Positions 11,866-24,100 of a DNA stretch of 64,000 bases are shown here, piece after piece (the stretch's first letter is position 1; every line of letters starts with the position of its first letter). Location: assembly GCA_001557505.1 (NCBI GenBank), contig LSAX01000007.1:2914001-2978000 (forward strand). The letters are read 5' to 3'. Source of the DNA: Reticulascus tulasneorum (lineage: Eukaryota; Ascomycota; Sordariomycetes; Glomerellales; Reticulascaceae). The position numbers were made by a program, and so were the translations under genes. The notes under the pieces were generated by a model, which saw only the letters and a list, made by a program, of their open reading frames with translations, was not told the origin of the DNA and did no database searches.

Positions 11866-13411
11866 CCTCGAGCTTCAATGCTCTCTCTCCCTCTGTCAGC
11901 GGGGGGGCAACTTTGGCAGCCGCAGGACACACCATGAGACCAGACAGATCAGACAATACCAGGCCGGTAACTTGATGATTGTGGGCAGTGTACTACGCAG
12001 GTAAAGAACAAGGAAACCAAGCATGAATCCCATCACGGGACAAGTGCCCTCAGGTGCATAATTAGTTGCCTATCTTACGGGGCAACTTAATAGTTACTGT
12101 GCCTACTTACGAATAGCTGTAGAGTTACATGGCCTGGAGAGCCCACTAACGTCATCTGGGTTAAAGCAGCGACTAGGATCCCCGAATTTGGTGAGTCCAT
12201 CTTGCCGGGTCTGTTCCCCATCCCAAGGCCTCTCGGTCTCTTGCCCATGCTCGGACGCCGTATTTGAACAGCTTTATTCGGATGAGCATCGAATACGAAT
12301 CGTCTCGCTTGCTTGCGTCTCAAATCTGCGAGTATCTACGAGGCTCGGTCTGGACTATGTATGTAGGGTCCTGCATCATCCAGGCGGCTATGCGCTCAAC
12401 AAGCCGTCTTTTCCGGAACCAACGGCCAGTCGGTCATCTCCCAGGAATAGTACAGATACTCACTCTGTCGTTCCCGTTCCAGTACTTCCGGGCAGTCAGC
12501 TGGGCAAGGTCGGGCGTGTATAACGTGCATCTCATAATCACCCAGCTATCTGTACCGGGGGTGTCCTCAACACATTGCTCTGGTGCGGTGGTGGACAAAG
12601 TCTAGACCCCCGGGGCACGCTGCGCCTGATCAGTCCCGGGAGGGCCAGGCCAGGCTCTCGCGGCGGCAGCGTCGCGATCTTCGTCCCCTTGCTCGAAGAA
12701 CAACGCTGCTGGGTTCGTCTCCTTATTTTTGCCTGGCCTGCAGCCCATGCACTGGGCTGGATCGCTGGCTATTTATCCATTTTCAGGTGCAGTGAGGCCG
12801 TCATCTCCGGAACACGATAGGCTTTGGCCTTTATTGAGGGCGAGACCTCTGCCCGTACTTGCGATTTTGTAGATTTGCAGATTCCATTCCATCTCCCAAT
12901 CTCACCAATCTCCCACAACTGGCCCTCCCTCTCTCTCTTTGCGTCAGATCCAACCGCGATCCCATAATTAGCCCGTGCCATTCGCAGCCCTTCTTCCCGC
13001 CTGGACCCCAAAATCCTTGCTGACTCGCAAACGCACTGACAACTGACACCCACGTCATTCGAGGAAAGCCACGAGCGTGGGACATCCGACCCGAGAGACT
13101 TAAGCCACACTAACATAACGACGGCGGAGCGTTCCGGTTGGGAAAACGCCTCTGCCCGCCTCATCACATTCTTTTGCCGTTTACCATCTTCCACTAGATC
13201 GAGGTAAAACGACCCCAAGGTCTTCTCCGATTGAGTGAATTTGTTAGCTGCATGGACTACAGAGATGGCTTCAACCGCCAAGATCACATCAAAACCGCAA
13301 CCATCTATCCTGACTCCCTAATGCCTGAACAAACCGTCTTCCGTCCCACTTTCTAACCTCGCGAGAAACTGTCTCAACACTATCTGTATGCACATACAAA
13401 CCTAGCGCTCG

Positions 13412-13986
13412 TTACGTGGTAGCCCCTGAATAGAGCATCAAATTTTGCTTTTCAATGTTCCTCCAACACCTACACTCAGGCGTCTCAGTCTGATCGAAAG
13501 CGTCGCTCAAAACATAGTCGTCTCCTGAACCTACACACTCCTTGGCCGCTTGATATCGGCAGGCAACCATGTCCTCGGGCAGGTCCTGGCTACCGCGTAG
13601 CACATCGTTGAGACGTACGCCTGATTCGTACATACTCAATCTGGCTTCCGACATAGCATATACGACGTAACACCCCGACCGCATGCGCGAGTTTGCGGTT
13701 CATCTGTGGCCGCATTTGCACCCGTGCCAAGTCGCAGTATCCATCTTGACTAAAAGATTTCAATTGCCTCACTGCCGGCTAGGAATGCCTTCTGCGTTCC
13801 GCCATGTCCGCGAAAACGTAGGTCTCCCTGGCCAGGCACCTTGGCTAGCCCAAACTTCAAGAAAAGCCGATCTGGACCTTCCTGATATCTTTTGCGCCCG
13901 GCGAAGTTCTTGCTGTGTCGCATGTTGTTCTCAACCATGTCCAATCTTGGCAACTGCATCCTGATCTCCTGCAGGAAGGACATCAT
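13412..13986 (-). other. weak coding-like segment, possible remnant or unrecognised gene
   Basis: Two neighbouring minus-strand frames, 13986-13750 (78 codons from ATG) and 13684-13412 (90 codons from ATG), show codon choice similar to the real genes (AAC, AAG, TTC and GCC rich). They could be exons of one gene, but no splice pair joins them convincingly and neither matches a family I know. The second frame has five cysteines spread along 90 residues. This could be a degraded gene, a fast-evolving small gene or chance. Confidence 0.2.
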
Positions 13987-14078
13987 AGCTTCCGAGATTT
14001 ATCGGGCGTATGCATATCCTATGGTTTGTTTATCATATATCTCCAGCGCCCAATTTTAGCGCCTTCGGACGCCGCAGA

Positions 14079-16077
14079 TCAGGGAAGTTCCATCGGCTTC
14101 CGTGTCATCAACCTCACCCGTCCGTTAACGTCCGACCGTAGTTCGACGTGGAGATCCTTGGCGATATCTTGCATGGCGACATCGCTCTCCTTCGGACCCT
14201 GGTATTTGCTTGGCAGCTGCCAGTGATCCAGGCCGTGAAACAGGAGAGGCAACGCGGAGTCCTTCCACACCGGCACTCTCTTCCATGATGTGATTGTGGC
14301 GGTGGTGATCAACAGGAGTGCCGTGGCGACTAACATGACTCCCGGCACGGCGAACCATGCCCATTGTATGGAGATGAATGTCAGTGTCTGCATCGCAGTG
14401 CCCTGGACATTCAGGGTTTCGTTCTTCGCTGACTCTCGCCGCATGTACGTTGTAATAGCGTTGGCCACATTCTCCATCAGATGGGGAATATCGTCTGTTC
14501 CGTTGAGGAAAAACGGTCCTCGTCCCGCGTATGGCCCTTTCTCTGAGGGGATCGTGTTGGATGATTCTCCAGAGACAAGTAACTGGTCGTGCAAAGTGTA
14601 CGATCCGTTGAAGTAGTTCTGCAGCACCCTTGAGAGGAAATTTTTGGCGCTGGTGTTCATGTAAAAGTCTTGCAACAGTTGTGGCGCATCGACGGCCGCC
14701 CTTGGCAGATCGATCAATGGTGGTGGTTCAAGTCGAAACCCGGCTGCTCCTTTCTTGCACTCGGCTAGCTGGGTCATGTTGGTCCAACTCGAGATGGTAT
14801 GGATGTTTTGGACGCCATTCAAGACTGTTATATTGAGTGTCTTGACGCACGGGACGAGGCCGCATTGCACAGCCGTCGGCTGCTGCTTGACTGCATCGAG
14901 GCCAATCTCCTGATATGGGAATCGAAGCACAGACATCTGCAACGGGCTTTGGCATGTAATGTTCCACCCCAGACCAGCCACAGTATGGATCGTGGCCCAG
15001 GAAGCCGTGAATGTCATGTTGTCAGTCTTGTTGGCGGCTGTGACGTCGACCCACTGGTGCAGAGGTAGACCGCCAGGCATCCTGTATTTGATATAGTGCC
15101 GAGTCATGTTCCTGGGCAGCGGACTCGTCCACGTGCCCTCGTTAACGACTTCGTTCGTCACATCAGCGCAAGAACTGCACATGGCCAAGGTGTTAAAGAC
15201 GGGAAATGTACAGTTTCCCGTGGCGCAGTTTGCCGCCACATCTAGCGTTCGTTCGTCGTTCCCAATACCGTTATCAAGAACGGAGAGCAAGCCTGATCCT
15301 GGCTTGAAGAGTTGCAGGATCTTCTCTGACGATCCTTCCACTGCGGCGAGTGTTAGAGGAGCACACACCGGTGACGGGGAAGTCTGACGACAGCAGCAAC
15401 ATACAGGATCTCTCGTTCTCGTCATACAAGAATGACTGAGCCCGAGGTAGAGTTGGTCTGGCGAATTCGCCCGGGGCAGTCTGGATGGATCTCTGGTCGA
15501 ACCCCACGATTTGTTGCACCGCAAAGTCAAATCCAACAGAGAGTATCGTTATCAGAGCGCCAGCAAACACCAATGGCATCCTCCAGGTGGAAAGGAGCGA
15601 GGCGGCGGAGCCCAGAGCACCGCGGCTAGCTTTGTCGATGGCGATGAACTGGGCCAGAGGTAACGGGCGATCTGGGTTCGTAAATCGATTCCATTTTAGC
15701 TGGCCCAGAGACACGCCAACCGTCGTGAGCATAGCGCCCTTGGAGATTGTCGATATGATAGCAATGATACCGTTCAGTGTGATGCCGTATTTGTAGACTG
15801 CAGGAGGATGGCCATCGGCGAACACTAGCAGCGCGGTGATGGCTGCCATGGTGCCAACAGCAATGGCGAACCCGAGCACCTCCCAGCCCCATTTCCCCAA
15901 GGATCGCAACACTCGCAGTTTCTCTGCCTTTGGGTGATCCGCTTCTAGGCTAGTCGCGTTCGGTGTTGCATATGGGCTACGCAACGTTGGCACTGGGGCA
16001 TAGCCGAAGCCAAGCTCAGCATGGGATTCTAGAGCTTGGGGTTTCGCCGCGCCCCTGGATATCGAAGCGGTAGTCAT
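14079..16077 (-). CDS. DUF3176-type fungal membrane protein
   Basis: Two exons, 16077-15405 and 15340-14079, give 644 residues. The 64-bp intron has a GTATGT donor, a CTAAC branch and a CAG acceptor. An N-terminal tail of about 60 residues precedes two or three membrane segments ('VLGFAIAVGTMAAITALLVFA', 'LVFAGALITILSVGF'). Then comes a large extracytoplasmic region with several N-glycosylation sequons and the family element 'CATGNCTFPVFNTLAMCSSC'. A last membrane helix ('WFAVPGVMLVATALLLI') follows, ahead of a short 'WKRVPVWKDSALPLLFHGL' tail. This layout is typical of DUF3176 proteins, which are numerous in filamentous ascomycetes and have no established function. Location is probably the plasma membrane. 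Confidence 0.85.
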
Positions 16078-17394
16078 TATCTTGAGGCACTCATGCTTTT
16101 ACGAAGGAGGCTAAACAAGATACAGACACGTGGGACTGGAGATGGAGGACGAGCAAGCACGAGCTTGAAAGAATCACGCAACATATACGGGGGCGAATCG
16201 TCGTTTGCCAGCCCTATCGGTTCGGCACTTATCCGTTCGCGGGTCAAGCGCTGCTGACGTTTCAAGAGAATCCTTCGAGCTGATGCCTCAGGGGATACAA
16301 GCAGATCACAGAAGGATAACCTGTACAGACTACTGGAATAGGCTTTATGCTGATCGAATTGGATACAACATATATCCCAGCCCTAACTATAGCATGGACG
16401 GTGCGGCTACACAGCCCCCACGTAGATGGGCATTATGTAGCGGCTCCAGGGGCGATTTGGGCAAGTTGGGAAAGTATAGATGACACCGACAGCAGACTAG
16501 CAAGGGGGCGGCGGCTAAATGAGAAGCGACAGATCGTCATCTGCATAGCCCAGCCGCTCAGCATCGTATCACTAACGCTCTTGATACGTCCAGTTGCCGT
16601 CCCCCCAGACTGATCTAAATTCGGGGTCGTTCCACTACGTCACAGTGGTTGAAGGGGCGGCCGGTCGTTGCTAATTATGTTTGACAGCTGGAGATGAAAT
16701 CGACTCAAGGCATTTATTTCAAACAATTAGTAATCCAAACGTCACCAACCAACATCAGATTTCGCATTCGCCAGGACATCATTGTGATTGGCAAAGATGG
16801 AGTCAAGGCAGTGTACCTAGATGGCGATCCTTTTAAGGTTATGTAGAAGGCGATCCATGCCAGCCCAGCATGTGTGATGGAAGATAGCTCTAATAGGTTT
16901 TGGACGCTGTGGCGGATGGTGGCTCTCTGCGGAAAGCGAATGCGAGCATCAAGCCCGCCACGTCCCACCCTCCAGCCCGGCCCCATCCCCACTTTTCCAC
17001 GTCGTGGCGGTCCGAGTCGGCATCGAGTCCTCCCGTCAATTGCGTGTCCTGCATCATTGCTCCGAGTCAAACTACCTACCGGAGGTTGTCGTCATCTAGA
17101 ATTCATGATTATGTCGAAAGTGAATAGCTGCTTCTAAGAATTCCTACTACCGTTCCGGAGATGGACCTAAGGAGCAGAGATGGACGAAGTGTATATATGT
17201 ATGAGTTGACTTGCCGTCCCCGTCGACGAGTATGCCTGTGAAAGCGACCACCATTAACATAAGCATTATTCGTGCCTGTCACAACATCTCGCTTTCAGAG
17301 CATATCGAATTCGATCTATATTTTCCTGAATAAAGTTAGCCAAATCCACAAGCGGCAGCAATCACACAAACAATCTCATCTCTCCACGATCATA
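16078..17394. promoter_or_regulatory. divergent promoter region (DUF3176 gene / GY-repeat gene)
   Basis: 1.3 kb between divergent starts with no supported gene. A TATATAT element near 17192 serves the plus-strand gene. Confidence 0.45.
17192..17198 (+). promoter_or_regulatory. TATA-like box of the GY-repeat gene
   Basis: TATATAT lies about 200 bp upstream of the ATG at 17395. This spacing suits a strongly regulated gene with a leader of roughly 100-150 nt. Confidence 0.4.
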
Positions 17395-17709
17395 ATGTGC
17401 GGCTCGAAGAAACACAAAGCTTCTTACGCCTCTTCCAACTGCGGATACAATCCTCGGTCTTCCTCATCACAAAACACCGGCTACGGATATGGCTACGGCT
17501 ACGGCTACGGCTACGGTTATGGTCGCACATCGGTTTTCGGTGCCATCTTCGGCAGGCCGAGAAACCCGAGGCGGGATGAGCAGGTTCGAGGTACCGTTCA
17601 AAATCAGCAGTACGGGGTCGTCCATGCCCCAGAATCGGAACCAGGCAACGGACTAACTATGCCATATGACGACAAACCACCAACATACGAGGCCGTGGAG
17701 AAGATGTAA
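17395..17709 (+). CDS. small Gly-Tyr-repeat protein with C-terminal PPxY motif
   Basis: A single exon of 104 residues from the first ATG in frame. I do not recognise the family. The N-terminus is basic and Cys-containing ('MCGSKKHK'). A Ser-rich stretch leads into seven tandem Gly-Tyr dipeptides (residues 29-42, DNA 17479-17520, a 6-bp repeat). Next is a hydrophobic-basic patch ('TSVFGAIFGRPRNPRR'), and the protein ends 'DKPPTYEAVEKM'. PPTY fits the PPxY consensus bound by WW domains of Nedd4/Rsp5-type ubiquitin ligases and their adaptors. There is no signal peptide or membrane segment. It has its own TATA-like element and a long intergenic region upstream. A role as a small cytoplasmic adaptor or a ubiquitin-ligase client is inference only. 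Confidence 0.65.
   Translation: MCGSKKHKASYASSNCGYNPRSSSSQNTGYGYGYGYGYGYGYGRTSVFGAIFGRPRNPRRDEQVRGTVQNQQYGVVHAPESEPGNGLTMPYDDKPPTYEAVEKM
17479..17520 (+). repeat. 6-bp tandem repeat encoding (Gly-Tyr)7
   Basis: Seven units of GGNTAY inside the small plus-strand gene. Synonymous changes (GGA TAT, GGT TAT) at a few units argue against a very recent expansion. Confidence 0.85.
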
Positions 17710-18174
17710 GGATACCTGGAGAACAAGGTCGATGAATTACGACAGTTGTTTCCTTTTCGACCCATAATCGACCAGGTGTGTTCGATTGTAGATCAGCTCC
17801 CAATTCTTGCAGCCTCAGATCGGGGGATTTCTTTGTAATTAGTTGTTTTATGCACATACTTCAAATATAAACGGCACTCTCTAGTCATCATAGTGGGAAC
17901 GATTTGCTGTGGGTCACAGGCGAAGCCAAGTATATTGTATTAACAGCTACCAGTAGCCCTGCCTAATAAGAAGCAAATGAGCTATATTACGTCCCTCCAA
18001 AACATCTGTACTCGGGACTTGGGGTATGAGCTCGTAGAAATAGCAAACTGTCCAAATTCGGCCAAATAACACTTGAAATGGCTGCGAAAGAGTGGTGATT
18101 CGTAACACCTTTTCATCCCTGGCCAGGGATCAAAACGACCATCCAACAAATCCTATCTGCTAAGCACAACTGTT
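17710..18174. other. convergent intergenic region
   Basis: The shared 3' flank of the GY-repeat gene and the giant minus-strand gene. Nothing else is visible. Confidence 0.45.
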
Positions 18175-21100
18175 CTAGTCCCACTCTTCAAATCCGGTAT
18201 CTCCATATGGATTCCATTCCTGGCCCGGATAACTAGTCGCACTCATCTGCGGCATCTCTCCCTCGGTTTCTGCGTTGCGCTTAGATCCTGACCCATGGGC
18301 CTCGTTGGGGTCGTAAAGAATCTTCTCCTCCTGCGATTCAAGCCGCATTTTCCTTCGCCTTTCGTCCTCTGTATCTTCCAATTCCGCCCTGTTGCTCTTG
18401 CCCCTCGTCAATGCTGTCGACCCAGAACCCTTGGCCGAGCCGTTGGTATGACTGGCAGTGGGCAAGGTTGTTACTATTGGATCCAGTGACTTGGTCCCAG
18501 CCCCGCCCTGACCCGCGTCTGCAGTCTTCGATAGTGGAGCGTCAGGAGCGCGTGGCGTTGCATCGTAAATATCATCCTGGGCCTCCTGGTTGGCCTTTTG
18601 AACATCCACATTCAAGTGAGACCCAGGTGCAGGCGCTGGAGGCTCTGGGGTGACGTTCCGCTCTGTTGTTCTTTGCGTAGCCGGGGAGGCACTGCGTGAG
18701 TGGCCAGACGCCGTGTTGCTTCCCGCCATACTACCAGCAACCGCACCAAGTGATTGCTGCTGTGCATTACCCGGCTGAAGAGACATTCCAGGACTGGATG
18801 ACACTTGGCTAACGTCGCTGGCATGCCTTTGAGGCACTTGCATTTGTGCATCTTGGGGTGCCTGGAGCAATCCGGTTTGCCCTGACTGAACTGGAGGGTT
18901 TGGTAGGCTTTTCGTTAGCGGATTAGCTGGTGGAAGTGCTGAGTCTGGTGCGGGTTGCATCTGTGACGTGTGAGGATGCTGGACATGGGGATCCGGAATG
19001 CCACTTTGCAGGCTGCCGTTCGACATCATTCTGTCCACCTCTGGCCGTTGGATCTGACTTTGTGAAGTACCACCATTACTGAGGCTCTGGGTCACAACGC
19101 CAAGCTGTCCGCCAGTGTAGTGTAGGTTAGAGTTGGACTGATGAGATGCGCTGCTTGTCCGGCGATCACCTTGAGCCGGCGAGGCGGTTTGGCTATGCAT
19201 CACCTGCTGCTGCACGCCTAGACCTTGATAGCCCTGAGATTGTTGGTGGCTATACGTTGAGCCAGTTGACACCTGTCGCTGCGCAAACCTGGGATCATTC
19301 CACGACTGCTGCTGGATCGCCTGCGGTTGCCCGTATTGCCCCAGTGGTGGTGACAGTCCACCCACCAGATAGGGAGATGGCGCGACCATGCCTTCACCAT
19401 GAACGGCAGCATAACCACGTGGAATCGGAACTTGATCATACTGAGGTTCAGCGGGTCGCTGGTTGGAGGGCTGGCGTTGATATTGAGGTCTTCCGGGATT
19501 CATCCCAGGACCCGATGGTGGAGCTCCGACTGGAAATTGGCCGAAAGAATTATGCCCCTGAGGGGGTTGCTGCATTGGCTGTTGCATTGGCTGTTGCATA
19601 GGCTGTTGCATTGACTGCTGCACCGGCTGCTGCATCGGCCGTTGCACCTGCTGGTACATCTGTCCTTGGTTTTGAACGCCATATGGACTAGAAACAGGAA
19701 CCCCAGGAGGTGGTGGAGACTGCTGCCCTGGAGCGGCCGCCATTGGGCGTGATTGCCATTGCTGTTGCTGATTCTGAAGATGAGGCCCAGGTGACATCTG
19801 CTGAGGAAAGAATTGAGGTGGCTGTCCAGGACGCTGCATCATCTGGCCGGCTTGCTGCATTTGCTGTGGCTGCTGCGGCTGTCTTGGTTCAGGCTGTTTA
19901 GAGGTTCTCTTGAATGCGCCGAACAAGGATTTGGCAGGTGAGTCCTTTTCAGGCTTTTGCGCCTGAGGCGCCTGCGAAGATGGTTGCTGGCTCGACGGCC
20001 TGGTTTTGAACCACTTGGAGACCGAGCCCTGCGGCTCCTGGGGTGCTGGACCGGCTTGCGGCTGCGGGCCATAACCTGGAATGAAAGGCTGCGGAATTCG
20101 CTGACCTGGCGCTGCTGACATTCCAGATGCTTGGGTTGACGTGCGAGAGAGTCCCCATGACCCGGCCGGAAGCTGTTGAGGGGGCCCCATCGACCCCGAT
20201 GGGGTTTGTGGTCCAATCAGTCCAGCCTGTGGAGAGTTTTGCATACTGGCCTGGCTTGGTGGACCTTGCATTGAGACTGCTGAAAGGTTCGACAGGCGTC
20301 GACCTGGTTGCACAAGGGTATTTGCCGGCTGCATCTGTGCGAGCGATGGAGGCTGGGGAGACGTTGAGATAGATGCTCGCGGTGACATGCCTTGCAAACC
20401 AATTGCCGCAGGCGACTGCGCCCTATTTCCTGGCTGAAGCTGCTGTACGGCGGATTGACCCGAAAGTCTCCTGCTAGGGTCTGGACTTTGCGTTCCCAAG
20501 ACCTGAGGGCTACCAAGTGGCATTTGCTGGGGTCCCGGTGACTGTCTAGACCCATCTAAAGCTGCAGTCTGCCTGTCCACTGCAGCCCTCCTCTCAGTGG
20601 CCTGAGGTGATCCAGGTGCCACTGGGGCAGTGGATCCCTGCGATAGTCTTGCTTCTGAAGCTTTATCTTGGCTTGGTTGTGTGACGAGGCTAGGGTTTAC
20701 TGATTGCTCCGGTTGACGAATATCTGTGGACTGCCTGGGCTGAATTCCGAGGAATGATGCCTGCGGCTCTTCTGTTGGCGGCGCCTGTTGTGTTGGAGCA
20801 GTGGGAGGCGCCAACTGTGTTCCGTCTTCGCCCCGAGATGTTACAGGAGTTTGCTGAGGCGGTTGAGTTGACGGCGATGGTAATGGCTGGCCGGACTGCA
20901 TCAACGGCTGCGAAGGCTGCCGCCTATGTCCTGATGAAGCGGCTGCCAGCAGTGTGGGATTTTCTAATGGTTGCTGCTGTGACGTGTTGGGCTGCGGGGT
21001 AGAACCTAAAGGCAAATGGAGCTGTTGTCCGGCTGGAGGAGATTGAGATTGCCCAATAGCTATCTGGGAATGATGCTGATTCTCTACTGCTGGCAGTTGT

Positions 21101-24100
21101 CCCTGGGGAGGCGCTTGAGGACGATAATTTTGTGGCACAACGCCAGCTATTGGGTGTACAGGGGGACCTTGTGTACGGAAAGGGGGCGGTTGCTGGCCAT
21201 ATGGCTGTGACGGATGCATCACCGGTTGTTGTCCCATCTGCCACCCAGCGGCAGGATTTGGATTTGAACCAAATTGTTGAGCGGAGGGTTGCATATGCAT
21301 TTGTGCCGGAGGTTGGCCATTCTGATATGGGTGCTGGTTAGGTTGCATCACCTGGCCCGGTGGCTTGGAATCTCTTGACTTGGAGGCTGGCCTGCTGCTG
21401 AAAAGCCCAGATAGAAATCCGCCTGGTGCTGCTCTCCTACCTCGATCTTCCTCAGGAACAGCGGCGACTGGGAGAGGTCTATTTGTCTCCGTAGCCGTAA
21501 AGGGTCGCGAGCCTGTCGTACCACTTCTTTCCCGGCCCTGGCCTGCCAAAGGGCTAGGAACTCCTTGCTGGACACCAACAAAACCGCTTGGCCGGCTCTG
21601 AATAGATGATGCCATTGAATGGGCAGTTCCCGGCTTAGAAGGCACATCTTGATTGCCACTAGAACGGTTAAACATCTTGCCCGTTAGAGCAGAGAACCGT
21701 TTCTTTGGTGGTGCAAGGCTGTTTCCACTGCTGGCCGGTTCATTCACATTACTTGAAGTAGATGATCGTGAGAGACCCGGGAGACCAGAAGGTGGGCCGC
21801 CAGCACTAGCCCCAAAGAACGAGCGCTTCCGTTCCGTTGGAGGGAGTTGTGAAGATGGCGCTGTCTGGCCCGGATGGTTGAAGGCCGCTACTGGCTGAGC
21901 GACGCCTTCACGGCTTTGAGGTGGTGGATTATTGTCAAGGGGCTTGGATCCACGCAAGCTGGAAGGAAGAAGAGAGCGGCGCTTCCTCCGGTCCGGAAGC
22001 TCCTCAGTGGCGATGCTTGTTTCGGAGACCCCGTCACCCCGTAAATCCGTGGCCGGGCCAAATCCTGGTGGTCGCGCTTCTGCAGTCGAGTTTCGCCTTT
22101 CGCGGGATGCACTACTCGTGAAACGCTCCCCAATCTCCTTGAAAAATCCCGAGTTCCTTTTACCCATCGCGTCTTCTGATGGTGGTCCGACTCCTGCCAG
22201 TTGATATTCGCTGGACTGAGTGCGTGGCAGTAAAGCATCCTCACGGAGTAACGGAGCCGAATATAATTGAGGAGGTAGATCCTGAGACGTCCGCGGGGTT
22301 GCCTGTGGCCCGGTCTGCTGCTGTTGCTGCTGTTGCTGCTGCTGTTGCTGCCCGGCCCGGGGATTGAAAAGTCCAGGGTATCGCTGCGCCGAAGAAGGAG
22401 GTACTTCTGAGAACTTCTGACGCTGCTGTGGAAATTGGCCCTGTGGGCGTGATTGAGTTGGTGAAGAAGCGCCCGTTTCCTTATCAAAGCCATAAAATGG
22501 CAGATGCGGAGACGAAGCACCGCTGACAGACTGGCGAGACCGACTAGCCGGCAATAACGGCTCCGACAAGTGCGATTCTTCAAGCTTCCAAGGGCCCTCT
22601 GGTGGAAGTCTCTGTATTGGATTGCCCGAGCTATTTGGGGATACCATGCCAGAGTGAGGCCGTATGAAAGGTGGCGCGTTTGCAAGTTGCTGTGAACCAC
22701 CACCCACATAGTTCGGGTCCTGTATAGACTGAGGTCCTGCATTCTGCCCAGGGCCTTGAGATGTCTGGTAAGGCGCTCTGGGGAATGGCTGAATCTTTTC
22801 ATCGTCACTTGCTACGTCGGGCTCTGAGGAGTCATCGGGGACTGTAGTTCTGGTGTTTGAGCTTGATGTGGCCTCCTGGGGTTGACTAAATTGGGGAGCT
22901 CGGATATCCTGCCCTTGACTCGTTGAAGCTAGCCCATTATCGGATGATTGGTGCAAGTCCCGAGCCTCGTTCTGATATTGGAAAGGCACTTCCGGAACTG
23001 GAGTAGGCTCGTCTTCGTCCTCGTCCAAAGCAAAGCGTTCTTTGGGTTTTTGTGTTAATCCGACCCCGAATGTGGACGTTCTCCTGATTGGAGGCAGTCC
23101 AATGAAAGAACCATCACGATGTGGGGCTGCGGCCTGATTTTGTAGGCCTCTTGACACCATAGCAGCATTGATATCAGTCACCGGGGCTTGAGCCGGAGCT
23201 TGCTCAATGCCTTTGCCTTCTCGAGGGCGGTGTGGTGGAGATTCGGGTGGAACCATGCGAATCTGCCCTCCACTCGTTTCGGGCGATACTACGACCCAAT
23301 CATCTGAACGATCATCGGTTGTGATCTTGGCTTCCTGGTTGGTAGGTGACCGTGGAATACCTGCTGCAGCAGTCTTACCACGGCCGAGGTCAAATCCCTC
23401 CTCCTCCACCAGCGGAGTGCCGGTGAATGGATCCCAAGAAGGCTGTGTCTTGCTTATCGGGCGTGGAACGTGGAGCTTGCCCCCATCTTCCAGGTCCTTC
23501 AATGCCGGACCAGAATGAGTTTCGGAGACGGGAGATACCAGCTCGGATTGGCTATCCCGGTGACCTGCCCCAAGGTTCCTAGGTGTTTGCGGCGGGTGCG
23601 GCGGAGCCCAGGCTGAGCCTTGTTGGCCCTGAGCCAAGGCGTCGAAGGGTGAAATGCGCGATGTAAGCGGTAGTTGTGGCGGTGGAGTCGAAGCGGCCGT
23701 GTGTTCCGGTGTGGATTGCAGTGGGCCATCTGCACGAGGTGATGCTTTTGGTCCGAGGCTAATGCCCCACGACGTCCGCCGATCGTTTTTGGCGGCCTTG
23801 GACTGCGCCGGAGGAGGAGACGAGTCGTTCTGTATCATAATCATATTAGAAACAATATTCACCAAGACATCAATCATAAGACGTTTGTGGGGATACATGA
23901 TCGTGAAAGACGTGGTAGCATTCCTTATTCATACACCATCCCGTCATGGGGCTAGAAACAGAGACGTTTGCCCTTGTGTGATTAGGAGAAATAGTAATCC
24001 AGTAATTAAAAGGATTCCTGCCCAGTGATGTGATCCCAAGGAGAGAAAGTCAAAGAAATACCTTGTCCCCAGTGCCTCGGAGTTTGTTTTTGCCCTTGCT

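Larger units (their letters stand above)
9858..14078. other. gene-poor 4.2-kb interval
   Basis: It lies between the Sec2 start and the end of the DUF3176 gene. It contains a GAAT microsatellite, a CA repeat, a run of 12 G and other homopolymers. The only coding-like part is the weak segment at 13412-13986. Much of the first kilobase is likely the Sec2 promoter and leader. I found no RNA gene or transposon remnant by eye. Confidence 0.5.

Noticed and set aside
12769..13287. 172-codon minus-strand frame in the gene desert
   Set aside because: No recognisable motif, a stop just upstream, no splice partner, and the second half is Arg/Lys-rich random-looking sequence.
21888..22808. 306-codon minus-strand frame overlapping the giant gene in another phase
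   Set aside because: An alternate-frame shadow of low-complexity DNA; the giant frame is longer and continuous through it.
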